Positions 42,568 through 51,766 of a stretch of 64,000 nt of DNA are shown piece after piece (positions within the stretch are counted from its first letter, which is position 1; each line of letters starts with the position of its first letter). Both the position numbers and the translations under genes were made by a program. The stretch lies in NCBI GenBank assembly GCA_963797265.1, contig CAWCOY010000005.1, positions 1 to 64,000 on the forward strand, given 5' to 3'. A model generated the notes under the pieces. It was given only the letters and a program-made list of their open reading frames with translations. It was not told the DNA's origin and did not search any database. This stretch comes from DASUPK01 sp963797265 (lineage in GTDB: Bacteria > Actinomycetota > Thermoleophilia > Solirubrobacterales > 70-9).

Positions 42568-42846
42568 GTGATGGGTGAGCTGAGCTCGGTGTCGCTCGGT
42601 TTCCTGAGACCGGGACCACAGCTCATCTTCGGCTCGACTGAGCGCGCTTTCGGAATGCCGGGCGCCGGCGGCTCATTTGGTTTCGCCGATCCCGGCGAAA
42701 GGCTTGGCTTTGCCTATGTCATGAACAACATGGACTACTTCGTCTTCGACGATCCTCGCGAGAAGGCGCTGCGTGATGCCGTCCACCGCTCCATCCAGCG
42801 GCTCGCCGGGCAAGTCGAGGGGCTCCGCCGGACCGCGGATGACTGA
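42568..42846 (+). pseudogene. C-terminal relic of a serine beta-lactamase-family hydrolase
   Basis: The 92 codons (LGFLRPGPQLIFGSTERAFGMPGAGGSFGFADP, then GFAYVMNNMDYFVFDDPREKALRD) match the C-terminal end of class C beta-lactamase-like/EstB hydrolases, including the HxG-equivalent GAGGSFGF. The SxxK and YxN parts, about 300 residues, are absent upstream, so this is a remnant. It ends one base before the P-type ATPase stop on the other strand. Confidence 0.75.
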
Positions 42847-42847
42847 A

Positions 42848-44875
42848 TCAAGCGGGGTGAGAGTCCAGGGCACCAGCCCCCAAAGCACGTAGGGCATTCA
42901 GGATCACTGCCACATCGATGCCTTCCTGGAGCAACGCGCCGGCAACCGGCGGGATATAGCCGAAGGCGGCGAAGCCCATCGCGACGAAGCTCAGCCCGAG
43001 CCCGACGAGGACGCTCTGGCGTGCAATCGCGAGCGACCGCCGGCCGATGCGGATGGCATCCACCACGCGGTCCACGCGATCGATGGCGATCACCGCGTCC
43101 GCGGTCTCTGATGAGACGGTCGCACCGACCCCACCCATCGCGATGCCGACATCTGCGACCGCCAGTGCGGGAGCGTCGTTTACCCCGTCGCCGACCATCA
43201 CCACGCCCCCTCCCTCGCCAAGCTCCCGGGCCTGGCGCACGACCTGGATCTTTTCCTGCGGAGAGCATTCGGCATAGACCTGATCCACGCCGACCGACCT
43301 GCCCACCGCTTCACCGACGGCGGCCTGGTCGCCAGTCACCAGGACTACGCGGTCGACGCCGGTGTCTCGAAGCGCGGCGATGAGCTCGCCAGCGTCTGCG
43401 CGCAGTCGATCGGCCATCAGCACCGCTCCCGCCAACTCCCCATCGACTCCGACCATCACCCTGGCCCAGCCGGGTTCCGCGGAGTCGTCAAATCGATCGG
43501 GCGCAGCGGCAACCCCCGTGTACCCCCGACGTCGGAGCCATTCGCTGCTCCCTACCGCGACCCGGTGGCCTTCGACGAGGCCCTCGATGCCCTGTCCGGG
43601 ATCCTCGAGGACGTCCTCGGGAAACATCAGCCTGATCTCACGCGCCTCCGCGCCGTGGACGAGCGCCTCGGCCAAGACGTGAGCGGAGAGCTGGTCCACC
43701 GACGCCGCCAGCCTCAGCAACTCGTCCTCCGGCAGACCATCCACGCTTCTCACCCGCTCGATCTCGGGACGACCATGTGTCAGCGTCCCGGTCTTGTCCA
43801 AGAGAACGGTGCGAGCGCGTCCGAGCCGCTCGATCGTTCCACCCCCCTTGGCGATCACGCCGCGCCGGGCCGCCCGCGAGACGCCCGAGATCAGGGCAAC
43901 GGGCGCCGCCAATATCAGGGGGCAGGGGGTTGCCACGACCAGTACGGCCAGTGCGCGAACCGGATCGCCGCTCAGCGCCCAGGCGATTCCGGCCACGCCG
44001 AGGGTGACCGGCAGGAGAATGGCCGCGTAACGGTCGGCCATCCGAACGAAGGGAGCGCGCTGTTGCCCGGCCTCGCGAACCAGCTGCACGATGCCTGCGT
44101 AGGCGCTCGCGGCGGCCGTTCGGGTTGCCCGAATATCGAATGCATCCCCGGCACTCACCGTGCCACTCGAAACGGTGGTGCCGCGCTGATGCGATACGGG
44201 CAGGGGCTCTCCGGTGAGCGTGGACTCATCGATCACGGCGCTCTCGCTCTGCACCACCCCATCTACCGGCACTACCTCGCCAGCCCGAACCAGAATCCGA
44301 TCACCCACCCGGATCTCCTCGACCGGGACCTCCTCTAGTGCGTCCCCTCGGCGGCGATGCGCGATCCGCGGCGCGCGCTCGAGGAGGGCCGTGAGCTCGC
44401 GCCGGGCGCGCCGTCCGGCCGCTGCCTCCAACGCGTTCCCACCGCTCAGCATCAGCGCGATCACCGCCCCCGCCAGGTATTCGCCCAGCGCCAGCGCGCC
44501 CACCATCGCCACCAGGGCAATCGCGTCGACGCCGAGATCGCCGCGCACCAGGCTTCGCAGCACCGACCAGGTCAGGGGGAGGAGCGTCAGCGCGATTGCC
44601 GCCGCCCAGACCAGATCGCCCGTTTGCCCGGGCACGAAGAGGTGGATGGCGCCCCCAAGAGCGAGGGCAAACAGGATCAGCCCGACAAGGGCGTAGGGCT
44701 CGGAGATGCCCAGCGCGGTCGCGCGTGAGCGCAGGCTCCCGAAGCGGGCTTGAGGCGCACGCCGGCTAAGGCGCGGCTGCTGCGGTAGCGCTGTACACCT
44801 CGATGAAGCGGAGGTAGTTGTCGGCAATCTGCGACGCCGCGTCTTCGCGAGAGACGGCGCCGACGATCCAGCCAT
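42848..44875 (-). CDS. Heavy-metal-translocating P1B-type ATPase
   Basis: This roughly 675-residue pump has TPCPLILAAPVALI in the membrane metal-binding helix, the phosphorylation motif LDKTGTLTHGRPEIE, STLTGEPLPVSHQRG in the actuator domain, the nucleotide domain and GDGVNDAPALAVADVGIAMG in the hinge. No N-terminal metal-binding CXXC domain is present. The TPCP motif is an unusual form, so the exported metal cannot be predicted. The start is unclear: homology begins near 44710, yet the frame has no ATG, GTG or TTG there. ATG 44875 lies inside the preceding gene and would give a 110-nt overlap. Confidence 0.85.
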   Translation of the reverse strand: MAGSSAPSLAKTRRRRLPTTTSASSRCTALPQQPRLSRRAPQARFGSLRSRATALGISEPYALVGLILFALALGGAIHLFVPGQTGDLVWAAAIALTLLPLTWSVLRSLVRGDLGVDAIALVAMVGALALGEYLAGAVIALMLSGGNALEAAAGRRARRELTALLERAPRIAHRRRGDALEEVPVEEIRVGDRILVRAGEVVPVDGVVQSESAVIDESTLTGEPLPVSHQRGTTVSSGTVSAGDAFDIRATRTAAASAYAGIVQLVREAGQQRAPFVRMADRYAAILLPVTLGVAGIAWALSGDPVRALAVLVVATPCPLILAAPVALISGVSRAARRGVIAKGGGTIERLGRARTVLLDKTGTLTHGRPEIERVRSVDGLPEDELLRLAASVDQLSAHVLAEALVHGAEAREIRLMFPEDVLEDPGQGIEGLVEGHRVAVGSSEWLRRRGYTGVAAAPDRFDDSAEPGWARVMVGVDGELAGAVLMADRLRADAGELIAALRDTGVDRVVLVTGDQAAVGEAVGRSVGVDQVYAECSPQEKIQVVRQARELGEGGGVVMVGDGVNDAPALAVADVGIAMGGVGATVSSETADAVIAIDRVDRVVDAIRIGRRSLAIARQSVLVGLGLSFVAMGFAAFGYIPPVAGALLQEGIDVAVILNALRALGAGALDSHPA

Positions 44876-45689
44876 GCAGCGGATCGCCCCAGATCGACCG
44901 GCCGATCGCAAAGCCCACGTAGCCCTCCACCGGGGCTCCCTGTCGCAGCCAGTGATCGACCTTGTCGTTGTCGGCACCGCGACCGAGCACCACGCAGACG
45001 ACGCCGTCGCGCCCGCCCGTGCGGCACTGGGCGACGATTCGCTCGCAGTCGGCGCGCTCGTCGACGCCCTCGATCTTCCAGATGTCGGACTCGATGCCGG
45101 CCTCCTGCAGCTCGGCGATCGCGCGGATCATCAGGTCGGGGCGGAGCTCGGCGTCGTAGCGATCGGAGTCGCCGTTCACGGAGGCGAGCTGGGCCTCCTC
45201 GGCGGGCACGAGGAGCTCGAAGAGCAACTTGCGATCGTTCGCATGCAGCCAGTCCGAGAGCCGGCGGAGGCGCTCGGTCTGGCGCCTGTTCATCTCCTTG
45301 TCGCCTTCGGGGTTGTAGCGAACGAGCACCTTCGAGAAGTCGGGGTCGTAGCGCTCAATGTGGGCGCCGAAGTCCTCGCCGTACTCGAAGTCGAACTCCT
45401 TCTGGCCGCTCTTCTCCACTGGCATCGCCAGCCTGATGCCGCGCGCCCTGGCCTTTTGAGGAACCTCAGTCGGGGCGCCGAACTGCTCGTCCACGAGCGC
45501 CCCGGTCACCGACGGATCGGCTCCGCGCGCCAGCGCGGCCTCGATCCCCTCGAAGACCAACAGCTTGCCGTCGGCGAAGCGCTGGTTGTCCTCGGGCGTA
45601 GGTTCGGCCTCGACACCGAAGCGCTTCGTGAATGAGCCGCGATGGTCGAACGCGAGGATGTAGAGGCTGCCGCGGTAGCCCAGGTCCAT
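44766..45689 (-). CDS. DUF2090-domain aldolase-like protein
   Basis: This 307-residue protein resembles the DUF2090 domain of the inositol-catabolic enzyme IolC/5-keto-2-deoxygluconate-6-phosphate aldolase: LYILAFDHRGSFTKRFG at the start, EFDFEYGEDFGAHI, VLVRYNPEGDKEMN, LLFELLVPAEE, IWKIEGVDERADCERI and GFAIGRSIWGDPL. A TIM-barrel class I aldolase role is likely but the substrate is unproven, since no other inositol gene is nearby. I chose ATG 45689 because the upstream extension is not family-like. Its 3' end overlaps the possible start of the ATPase gene. Confidence 0.8.
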   Translation of the reverse strand: MDLGYRGSLYILAFDHRGSFTKRFGVEAEPTPEDNQRFADGKLLVFEGIEAALARGADPSVTGALVDEQFGAPTEVPQKARARGIRLAMPVEKSGQKEFDFEYGEDFGAHIERYDPDFSKVLVRYNPEGDKEMNRRQTERLRRLSDWLHANDRKLLFELLVPAEEAQLASVNGDSDRYDAELRPDLMIRAIAELQEAGIESDIWKIEGVDERADCERIVAQCRTGGRDGVVCVVLGRGADNDKVDHWLRQGAPVEGYVGFAIGRSIWGDPLHGWIVGAVSREDAASQIADNYLRFIEVYSATAAAAP

Positions 45690-45952
45690 TTGCTCAAGGT
45701 ACCCGCGCGAGTTGCGCGTGGCATCGCCAGTGGCCACGGATCGCCATCCGTGCTCACCACCTAGCCAGGCGGCGTCGGCAGCGTTCATCGGGACGATGAT
45801 CTGCAAGCGCGGGGTCTCGGTGGAGTTCGCAGGGAACCTCACGTAGCTCCCGTCGGTGGCGCGGGGTGGGCCCAAGTGCCGGCCCACCCCTCCGCCTCGG
45901 CCGGTTGAAGTCCAGCCCGAGCCTTGTAATGCGCGCGCGTGTTTGGGAAGCG

Positions 45953-47188
45953 ATGCGTGAGCTGATGAGACGCTCGGGGATGGCGGGGACAGGCGCCCGC
46001 CGATTCGGCCTGGCCCTGTCCCTCGCGGCTCTGCTCGCCGCGCTCACCGCCTCGTCGGGCGCCGCCGCGACCGCGCATCCCGACATCAGCTACGACATCG
46101 ACTCGCCGCCCGCGGTCCCTTCCCCCGCGGTCCCTTCCCAGAACCAGCTGGATCTGTACGCGCCCGACGGCGTTACGGCCAAGGACCACCGGCCCGTGGT
46201 GGTCTACGTCCACGGGGGCGCCTGGGCGATCGGCGACAAGGCGAACCAGATCCAGGACAAGGTCAACCTCTTCACCGGCGCGGGATACGTGTTCGTCAGC
46301 GTCAACTACCGGCTCTCGCCAGACTCGGGGGATCCGCAGACGAACCCCGGCCGGATCAAGTTCCCCGACCATCCCCACGACGTCGGCGAGGCGATCGGCT
46401 GGCTCACCGGGCACGTGTCGGACTACGGCGGCGACCCGGATCGGATCGCACTGATCGGCCACTCGGCGGGGGCGCACCTCGTCTCGCTGGTCTCAACGGA
46501 TCCGCAGTACATCTCGGCCTACGGGGTGCACGAGTGGCAGCTGATCGGCACGGTCTCACTCGACTCCGACGCGTACGACATCCCGCACCGCATCGCCACG
46601 GGCGGGCCCCGGGCGCAGGGCATTCTCTACAACGCCTTCGCCACCCCGACCGAGAGCGCTTCGAGCAACGCGTGGGTCCTCGGCTCCCCGATCGCCTGGG
46701 CGGGGCCCATGGACCCGCCGTTCCTGCTGGTGCCGCAGGCCGCGATCCCCGAGCGGGTTTCGGAGAGCCAGGAGATGGCGGCCGCACTGGCGCCGCGACC
46801 GGGCGCCACGGTCTTTCCCGCGCCCTACGACCATGAGGGAATCAACGACGCCGTGGGCAGCACCGCCGACCGGGCGGGCGAGACGGCGGCGATCATGAAC
46901 TTCCTCTCGGGCGAGGTGGCGGCGGCGAAGGACCCGAAGGCGAAGCTGCGCAAGCATCCGCGCCGCAGAGTCCAGGCGCACGGCCGGCGGACGAGAGTTA
47001 CGTTCAGGTTCAAAGCGAATGTGCCCGGCGCGACGTTCAAGTGCCGCCTCGGGAAAGGCAAGCTCAAGCCCTGCAAGGTGAAGCGGTCCTTCCGGGCGAC
47101 CACCGGCCGTCACTCACTCCGCTACCGGGCGCTCTCCTCGAGGGGCAGGCCCGGGCCGGTCAAGCGGTTCAAGTTCCGTGTCGACTAG
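45953..47188 (+). CDS. Secreted alpha/beta-hydrolase (esterase/lipase, HSL-like)
   Basis: This roughly 411-residue protein has a signal peptide (RRFGLALSLAALLAALTASSGAAATA) and an alpha/beta-hydrolase domain. VVVYVHGGAWAIGDK is the oxyanion HGGAW motif, IALIGHSAGAHLVSL carries the GxSxG nucleophile, and YDHEGIND carries the catalytic His. A C-terminal basic domain with paired Cys (TFKCRLGKGKLKPCKVKRSF) resembles the Ig-like tails of actinobacterial surface proteins. It is probably an extracellular esterase or deacetylase. Start choice among the ATGs at 45929, 45953 and 45968 is uncertain. Confidence 0.85.
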   Translation: MRELMRRSGMAGTGARRFGLALSLAALLAALTASSGAAATAHPDISYDIDSPPAVPSPAVPSQNQLDLYAPDGVTAKDHRPVVVYVHGGAWAIGDKANQIQDKVNLFTGAGYVFVSVNYRLSPDSGDPQTNPGRIKFPDHPHDVGEAIGWLTGHVSDYGGDPDRIALIGHSAGAHLVSLVSTDPQYISAYGVHEWQLIGTVSLDSDAYDIPHRIATGGPRAQGILYNAFATPTESASSNAWVLGSPIAWAGPMDPPFLLVPQAAIPERVSESQEMAAALAPRPGATVFPAPYDHEGINDAVGSTADRAGETAAIMNFLSGEVAAAKDPKAKLRKHPRRRVQAHGRRTRVTFRFKANVPGATFKCRLGKGKLKPCKVKRSFRATTGRHSLRYRALSSRGRPGPVKRFKFRVD

Positions 47189-47233
47189 AGCGGCGATTTC
47201 AAACTCGGTTCGGCAGCGACGGGTACGGAAGTA

Positions 47234-48596
47234 TTGCTCCGCGTAGGACACGGCCCGGTGTTTCGGGGGAAAGGTGAACGGGAGGTTCGCTGCGGGGTTT
47301 CGAGATCCGCTCGGTGGGGTGCGATTGCGCTTGCCCTAGTTCTGCTCGCGATCGTCTCGACCGGAGCTGCGGCTCCGGCGCAGGCCGCGCCGCGCGAGGG
47401 CCGCTGGGTGGCGAGCGGTCAGGGAGTGCAGATCGACTTCGTCATCACCCGCGCGAAGGGCCGCCTGATCGCGGCGCATCCGGTCGTCTTCTGCGGCAGT
47501 ACGGGGAGCCGGTCGGAGAGGATTTCAGGCCGGAGAGCCTGGTCAGCGAGCCGCCCACCTTCGAGTCCGAGTTCGCAACCATCGGCCGCGGCGGGCGATT
47601 TCGCAAACTCGCCCCCGGCCAGCTCTTCGGCGTCTGCACGGTCGCCGGGGCGTGGTCCGCTGGTGCTCCGATCAGGCCATCGAGGTCCCGCCGGAGCTCG
47701 GCGGAGAGGTCTGCCCGCCGTACCGAAGGTTGCGGGCTCGGGAGGTCGGCCCGGTGCGGATCAAGGACGGCTTCTGGGATCTTCGGGGCACGCTCGGCTC
47801 GTTCGGCTGGCTCGAGGTCTACGGCGGCGGCTCGCTCGTCCAACTCGGCGGCACGTTCATCGGGCCGCCGAGCCCGGAGTTCCCCGAGGTGGGGCCGTGC
47901 CAGGTGACCGCAGGAGGGGTCGGCGCGGCCGTCTCCGCGGGCTCGGTCCCAGCGCCGATCGAGGGGTCGGAGTTCGACGGTGGCGTCGCCGTGGACGTCT
48001 TCGGGATCGTCGACAAGATCATCTTCAGCGGCAGGTTCACCCAGGCGGATTGGGCCTATGGGAGCTTCGGCGGGGTCTTCAGCTACGCGGGCGGGTACAC
48101 CTGCGGGGCGGACGGCTTCTGGCTCGCTCGCCACAAGCAGGGCGTCAAGTACACCCACGTCCCTCACGGCGCCGGACCTCGCCCGCGCCGCCGCGCACCC
48201 AAGCCGCCGCACGAGCACTGGCCGAAGCCCCCGCCCACTGGCCCGCAGGATTTCCGGTGTTCGCAGGGCTCGGAGAAGCACTCGGTGGCGGGCGATCTCT
48301 GCAGGGTCTATGCCGGCGGCAACAGGCAGACCAACCTGCTCTGGGGAAACAAGAAGTTCGGCTTCCGCCACATTCGCAAGCGCCACGGGTTCTCGGTCAA
48401 GGCGGATGGCCTGATCGCCTTTACGTTGGCCGCCGCGAGACCCGATCCGCAGCCCGACGGGAAGACGTTCTATGAGCGCCAGTTCGGTTCCGGCGATGCC
48501 AGCTGCGTCGTCCGCGCCGTCGTCGACCCGACCGTTGGGCTCCACACCGCGTTCGTCCTCGGCTACGCGGACGGCCGCTTCAGCCGCTGTCCGTAA
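47234..48596 (+). pseudogene. Secreted protein gene interrupted by two frameshifts
   Basis: Three consecutive frames together read as one protein. Frame one gives a signal peptide (WGAIALALVLLAIVSTGAAAPAQA) and VDFVITRAKG-like sequence to about 47505. Frame two gives EDFRPESLVSEPPTFESEF and LAPGQLFGVCTVAGAW to about 47650. Frame three gives the rest (VRIKDGFWDLRGTLGSFGWL ... HTAFVLGYADGRFSRCP). Both shifts are in the same direction, as from two single-base losses. The product is an unknown secreted beta-rich protein. Either the gene is dead or the assembly has two indels. Its end overlaps the histidine kinase end by 17 bp. Confidence 0.7.
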
Positions 48597-50232
48597 CCGA
48601 TCGGGCGCCGGCGCGGCGCTCAGCCCCCATGTAGGTGTCGACCGCCTCGAGCAGGTCGCGGACGCCGATCGGCTTGGTCAGGTAGGCCTGGGCGCCGGCG
48701 TCGAGCAGGGGACCGGGGGTGCGATCGGTCGCGTCGGCGCTCAGGATGACGACCGGGATGTCCCTGGTGCGTTCGTCCGCACGCAGCCGGGCGAGGACCT
48801 CCTCGCCGCCGAGGTCGGGCAGGTGCAGGTCGAGCAGCACCAGGTCGGGCCGATGCTCGGCGGCGAGCTCGATGCCGAGCGAACCCATGCCGGCAGGCAG
48901 CACCCGGACGCTCGGTCGCGCGCTCAGGATCTCCTCGACCAGCCGGATGTTCGCGACCGTGTCCTCGACGTAGAGCAGGCGCCGCTCGCCGTCATACGAC
49001 CGCCTCATCACAATCGCGCGGTCCTCGCTCTCCGCTTCAGCGACCGCCGACGGCTCACCGCGGCCGAGCTCGACCGTGAAGGTGCTGCCCTCGCCGAGGG
49101 TGCTGGTCACGGTCAGGGATCCCCCCATGGCCTCGACCAGGCTGCGCGAGAGCGCCAGGCCGAGACCGGTCCCCTGGACGTCCGCTCCCGCGTCCAGCCG
49201 CTCGAAGGGAGTGAAGAGCTTCTCGAAGGAATCCGGATCGATGCCCGGACCCGTGTCGCTCACGCCGATCCGCACCCGATCCGAGGCGATCGCCTCCACC
49301 GAGACGGCGACCTCGCCGCCCTCGTGGTTGTACTTGACCGCGTTCGAGAGCAGGTTGATCATCACCTGCTTGAGCCGCTGGGTGTCCGCTCTGGCGTAGC
49401 CGCTCCCTCCTTTGATGTCGGGCTCGTGGAGGATGACTCGACGACCCTCCGCCATCGGCCGGATCAGCTCCATCGCGTCGGCGAGCAGCGGCGCAATCGC
49501 GATCGGTTCGACCGAGATCGAGAGCTCTCCGGCCTCGATGCGGGAGATGTCGAGCACCTCGTCCACCAGTTGGAGCAGGTGCTTCCCCGCCCTCAGCAGC
49601 GTCGCTGCCCATTCACTCTTCTTCTCGTCCAGATCGGCAAGCGCGAACAGCTCGCTGAATCCCATGATCGCGGCGAGCGGAGTGCGGAGCTCGTGGCTCA
49701 TCCGCGAGAGGAACTCGTTCTTGGCGCGGTCGGCAGCCTGAAGCTGGTCGTTGAGCTGCTGGAGCTCCTGGGTCCGCAGGAAGATCTCGGCCTCCTGCTC
49801 GGTGTCGCGCTCGGTGAGCCGGACGAACTCGGTCACATCGTCGACCCGATGGATGATGTAGGCGAGCTGGCCGGACTCGTCCAGGACCGGGGTGTTCCTG
49901 GGGCTCCAGAAGCGCTCCTCGAAGCCGCCGCCCTCCTCCTCGGGTCGCCTGATGTCGTACTTCTGGATGGCCATGGCGTTCGGCACCCGTTGCCGGCGGA
50001 CGCGCTCGAGCGATGCCGAGAGGTTGCTCACCCCGGTCGCCTCCGGGTCGTCAGGGTTGTCGGGGAAGACGTCGAAGATTCCGCGCCCCATGATCTGATC
50101 GCGCTGGGTCATGGTCGCTGCGAGGTACGCATCGCTCGCAGCGAGGATTCGCAGCTCCGGGTCGAGGACGAGATAGAGGCCCGGAGCAGCCTCGAACAGC
50201 ATGCGGAAGTCCGGCTGCAGTGTTTTCTCCAC
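48580..50232 (-). CDS. Hybrid sensor histidine kinase (PAS - HisKA - HATPase_c - receiver)
   Basis: This 550-residue cytoplasmic kinase has a PAS domain at about residues 8-130 (LYLVLDPELRILAASDAYL) and a coiled linker. HisKA follows with the phospho-acceptor His in FLSRMSHELRTPLAAIMGF near 188. HATPase_c has MINLLSNAVKYN, VSDTGPGIDPD and GTGLGLALSRSL, and the C-terminal receiver has VLLDLHLPDLGG and LTKPIGV. There are no membrane helices. It is divergent from the single receiver at 50313, whose start is 80 bp away; the two probably form a phosphorelay. The stimulus is unknown. Confidence 0.93.
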   Translation of the reverse strand: MEKTLQPDFRMLFEAAPGLYLVLDPELRILAASDAYLAATMTQRDQIMGRGIFDVFPDNPDDPEATGVSNLSASLERVRRQRVPNAMAIQKYDIRRPEEEGGGFEERFWSPRNTPVLDESGQLAYIIHRVDDVTEFVRLTERDTEQEAEIFLRTQELQQLNDQLQAADRAKNEFLSRMSHELRTPLAAIMGFSELFALADLDEKKSEWAATLLRAGKHLLQLVDEVLDISRIEAGELSISVEPIAIAPLLADAMELIRPMAEGRRVILHEPDIKGGSGYARADTQRLKQVMINLLSNAVKYNHEGGEVAVSVEAIASDRVRIGVSDTGPGIDPDSFEKLFTPFERLDAGADVQGTGLGLALSRSLVEAMGGSLTVTSTLGEGSTFTVELGRGEPSAVAEAESEDRAIVMRRSYDGERRLLYVEDTVANIRLVEEILSARPSVRVLPAGMGSLGIELAAEHRPDLVLLDLHLPDLGGEEVLARLRADERTRDIPVVILSADATDRTPGPLLDAGAQAYLTKPIGVRDLLEAVDTYMGAERRAGARSVTDSG

Positions 50233-50312
50233 CCTTCCGCAAGAGTAACGCGATTACCCAGAATCGGGTAGAGATTGGGGAGAGAATTTCGGCAAGTTTG
50301 TGAGGGAGGGCG

Positions 50313-50675
50313 ATGTCTCGGATCCTGGTCGGCGATGACAACGAGCAGATGCGGCGTCTGATCGTCGAGCTGCTCGAGGGCGAGGGCTACGAGGTGAGCG
50401 AGGCGAGCGACACGGGCGAGGTTCTGGATCGGGTCTCGCAGACGCGGCCCGACTTGCTCATTCTCGACGTGCAGATGCCGGGGGGCGGCGGGATCGCGGC
50501 GCTCAGGGAGATCCGCCGCGATCCCGCCAACGGCGGCCTGCCGGTGCTGCTTCTGAGCGGCTCGGTGGACCTCGATGTCGACCTGGCCTCGGACGTGGGA
50601 GCCAACGCCCAGCTGCCGAAGCCCTTCCAGATCGATAAGTTCAGGGAAGCGGTCCGGTCGCTCCTCGCGACCTGA
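50313..50675 (+). CDS. Single-domain response regulator (CheY-like receiver)
   Basis: This 120-residue receiver has the acidic pocket at D8/D9 (ILVGDDN), phospho-acceptor D52 (LLILDVQMPG), switch Ser82 (LLLSGS) and conserved K103 (LPKPFQ). There is no output domain, so it probably passes phosphate on or regulates by binding. GAGGG lies before its ATG. It is divergent from the hybrid kinase and is followed directly by the 32-bp repeat array, whose first unit overlaps its stop. Confidence 0.93.
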   Translation: MSRILVGDDNEQMRRLIVELLEGEGYEVSEASDTGEVLDRVSQTRPDLLILDVQMPGGGGIAALREIRRDPANGGLPVLLLSGSVDLDVDLASDVGANAQLPKPFQIDKFREAVRSLLAT

Positions 50676-50899
50676 CCGTGGGGTCAGGTCTTGCAATCCA
50701 ACATGGACCGTGGGGTCAGGTCTTGCAATCCAACACGCCTGACTGCGGGGTCACGTCTTGCAATCCAATTTGTCGTAATGGAAGGCCTCACCCCGGGGGA
50801 GATGTCGTAAGGCAAGACCTGACCCCGGGGGAGATGTCGTAATGCAAGACCTGACCCCGGGGGAGATGTCGTAATGCAAGACCTGACCCCAGGGGTGAG
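50675..50899. repeat. Array of seven 32-bp repeats, three forward and four inverted
   Basis: Three forward copies (starting 50675, 50707, 50742) contain GGGGTCAGGTCTTGCAATCC. Four inverted units of exactly 32 bp (starting 50772, 50804, 50836, 50868) contain GTCGTAATGCAAGACCTGAC. The forward and inverted halves are complementary and could form long hairpins. There are no variable spacers, so it is not CRISPR. The GGGGTCAGGTCTTGC-type core resembles REP/BIME-like sequences mobilised by RAYT transposases, but no such gene is in the window. Confidence 0.85.
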
Positions 50900-50935
50900 A
50901 CCCCAGGGGTGACCGCGGGGGGAGAATGCCGCCGG

Positions 50936-51766
50936 GTGCGGCTGGCGGTTGTCGGACATGTCGAGTGGATCGAGTTCGTGCGCGGCGACCACGTGCCCGC
51001 CGCCGGCGAAATCGTGCACGCCCATGACAGCTTCGAGGAGCCCGCGGGCGGCGGCGCGGTGGCTGCGGTTCAGCTCGCGCGCCTCGCCGGTGGGGCGACG
51101 TTCTTCACGGCGGTCGGTGACGATGAGCTCGCCCGCCGCACACGGGCGCGACTCGCGGAGCTAGGGGTCACCGTGCGTGACGCGACCCGCGAGGCACCTA
51201 CCCGCCGGGGCCTGACCTTCCTCGATGCCCACGGCGAGCGCACGATCATCACCATCGGCGAGCGGCTAGCGCCGCGCGGGCGCGACCGGCTCGACTGGGA
51301 CGAGCTTGGCCGAGCCGACGGCGTCTACCTGACCGCCGCCGACGGTGACGCGCTCCACGCCGCGCGCGCCGCCGGCGTCCTGGTCGCCTCGCCGCGGGCG
51401 GGCCGGGTGCTCGCCGAGCAGGATGTGCGGCTCGATGCCCTCGTCTACAGCGATAGCGACGAGCTGGAGACCGCCTTTGCGAGGGCGCTGGAGCCTGCCC
51501 CGACGCTCCTGGTCGCGACCCGCGGCGCCGACGGCGGGCGCTACGAGACCGCGCAGGGCCAGACCGGCAGCTGGACCGCCGCGCCCCTGCCGGGCCCGAT
51601 CGCGGACACCTATGGGGCGGGCGACTCCTTCGCCGCCGCCCTTACCTTCGGGCTCGCCCAGGGACACGACCCCGGCGCGTCGCTCGCGCTCGCGGCCCGC
51701 GCGGGCGCGGCCTGCCTCACCGGCCGCGGCCCCTACGAGCGGCAGTTGTCTGCGGAATCTCTCTGA
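50936..51766 (+). CDS. PfkB-family carbohydrate kinase
   Basis: This 276-residue kinase has the PfkB N-terminal GG region (PAGGGAVAAVQLARLAGGATFFTAVGDDELA) and the signature DTYGAGDSFAAAL with the catalytic Asp near the C-terminus. The sugar or nucleoside substrate is not predictable. I chose GTG 50936, which follows GGGGGGAGA by about 10 nt. The 3' end overlaps the convergent DNA ligase gene by 50 bp, an unusually long convergent overlap. Confidence 0.88.
   Translation: MRLAVVGHVEWIEFVRGDHVPAAGEIVHAHDSFEEPAGGGAVAAVQLARLAGGATFFTAVGDDELARRTRARLAELGVTVRDATREAPTRRGLTFLDAHGERTIITIGERLAPRGRDRLDWDELGRADGVYLTAADGDALHAARAAGVLVASPRAGRVLAEQDVRLDALVYSDSDELETAFARALEPAPTLLVATRGADGGRYETAQGQTGSWTAAPLPGPIADTYGAGDSFAAALTFGLAQGHDPGASLALAARAGAACLTGRGPYERQLSAESL

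Noticed and set aside
50675..50899. CRISPR array
   Set aside because: The repeats are tandem without unique spacers and change orientation in the middle; no cas genes are present.
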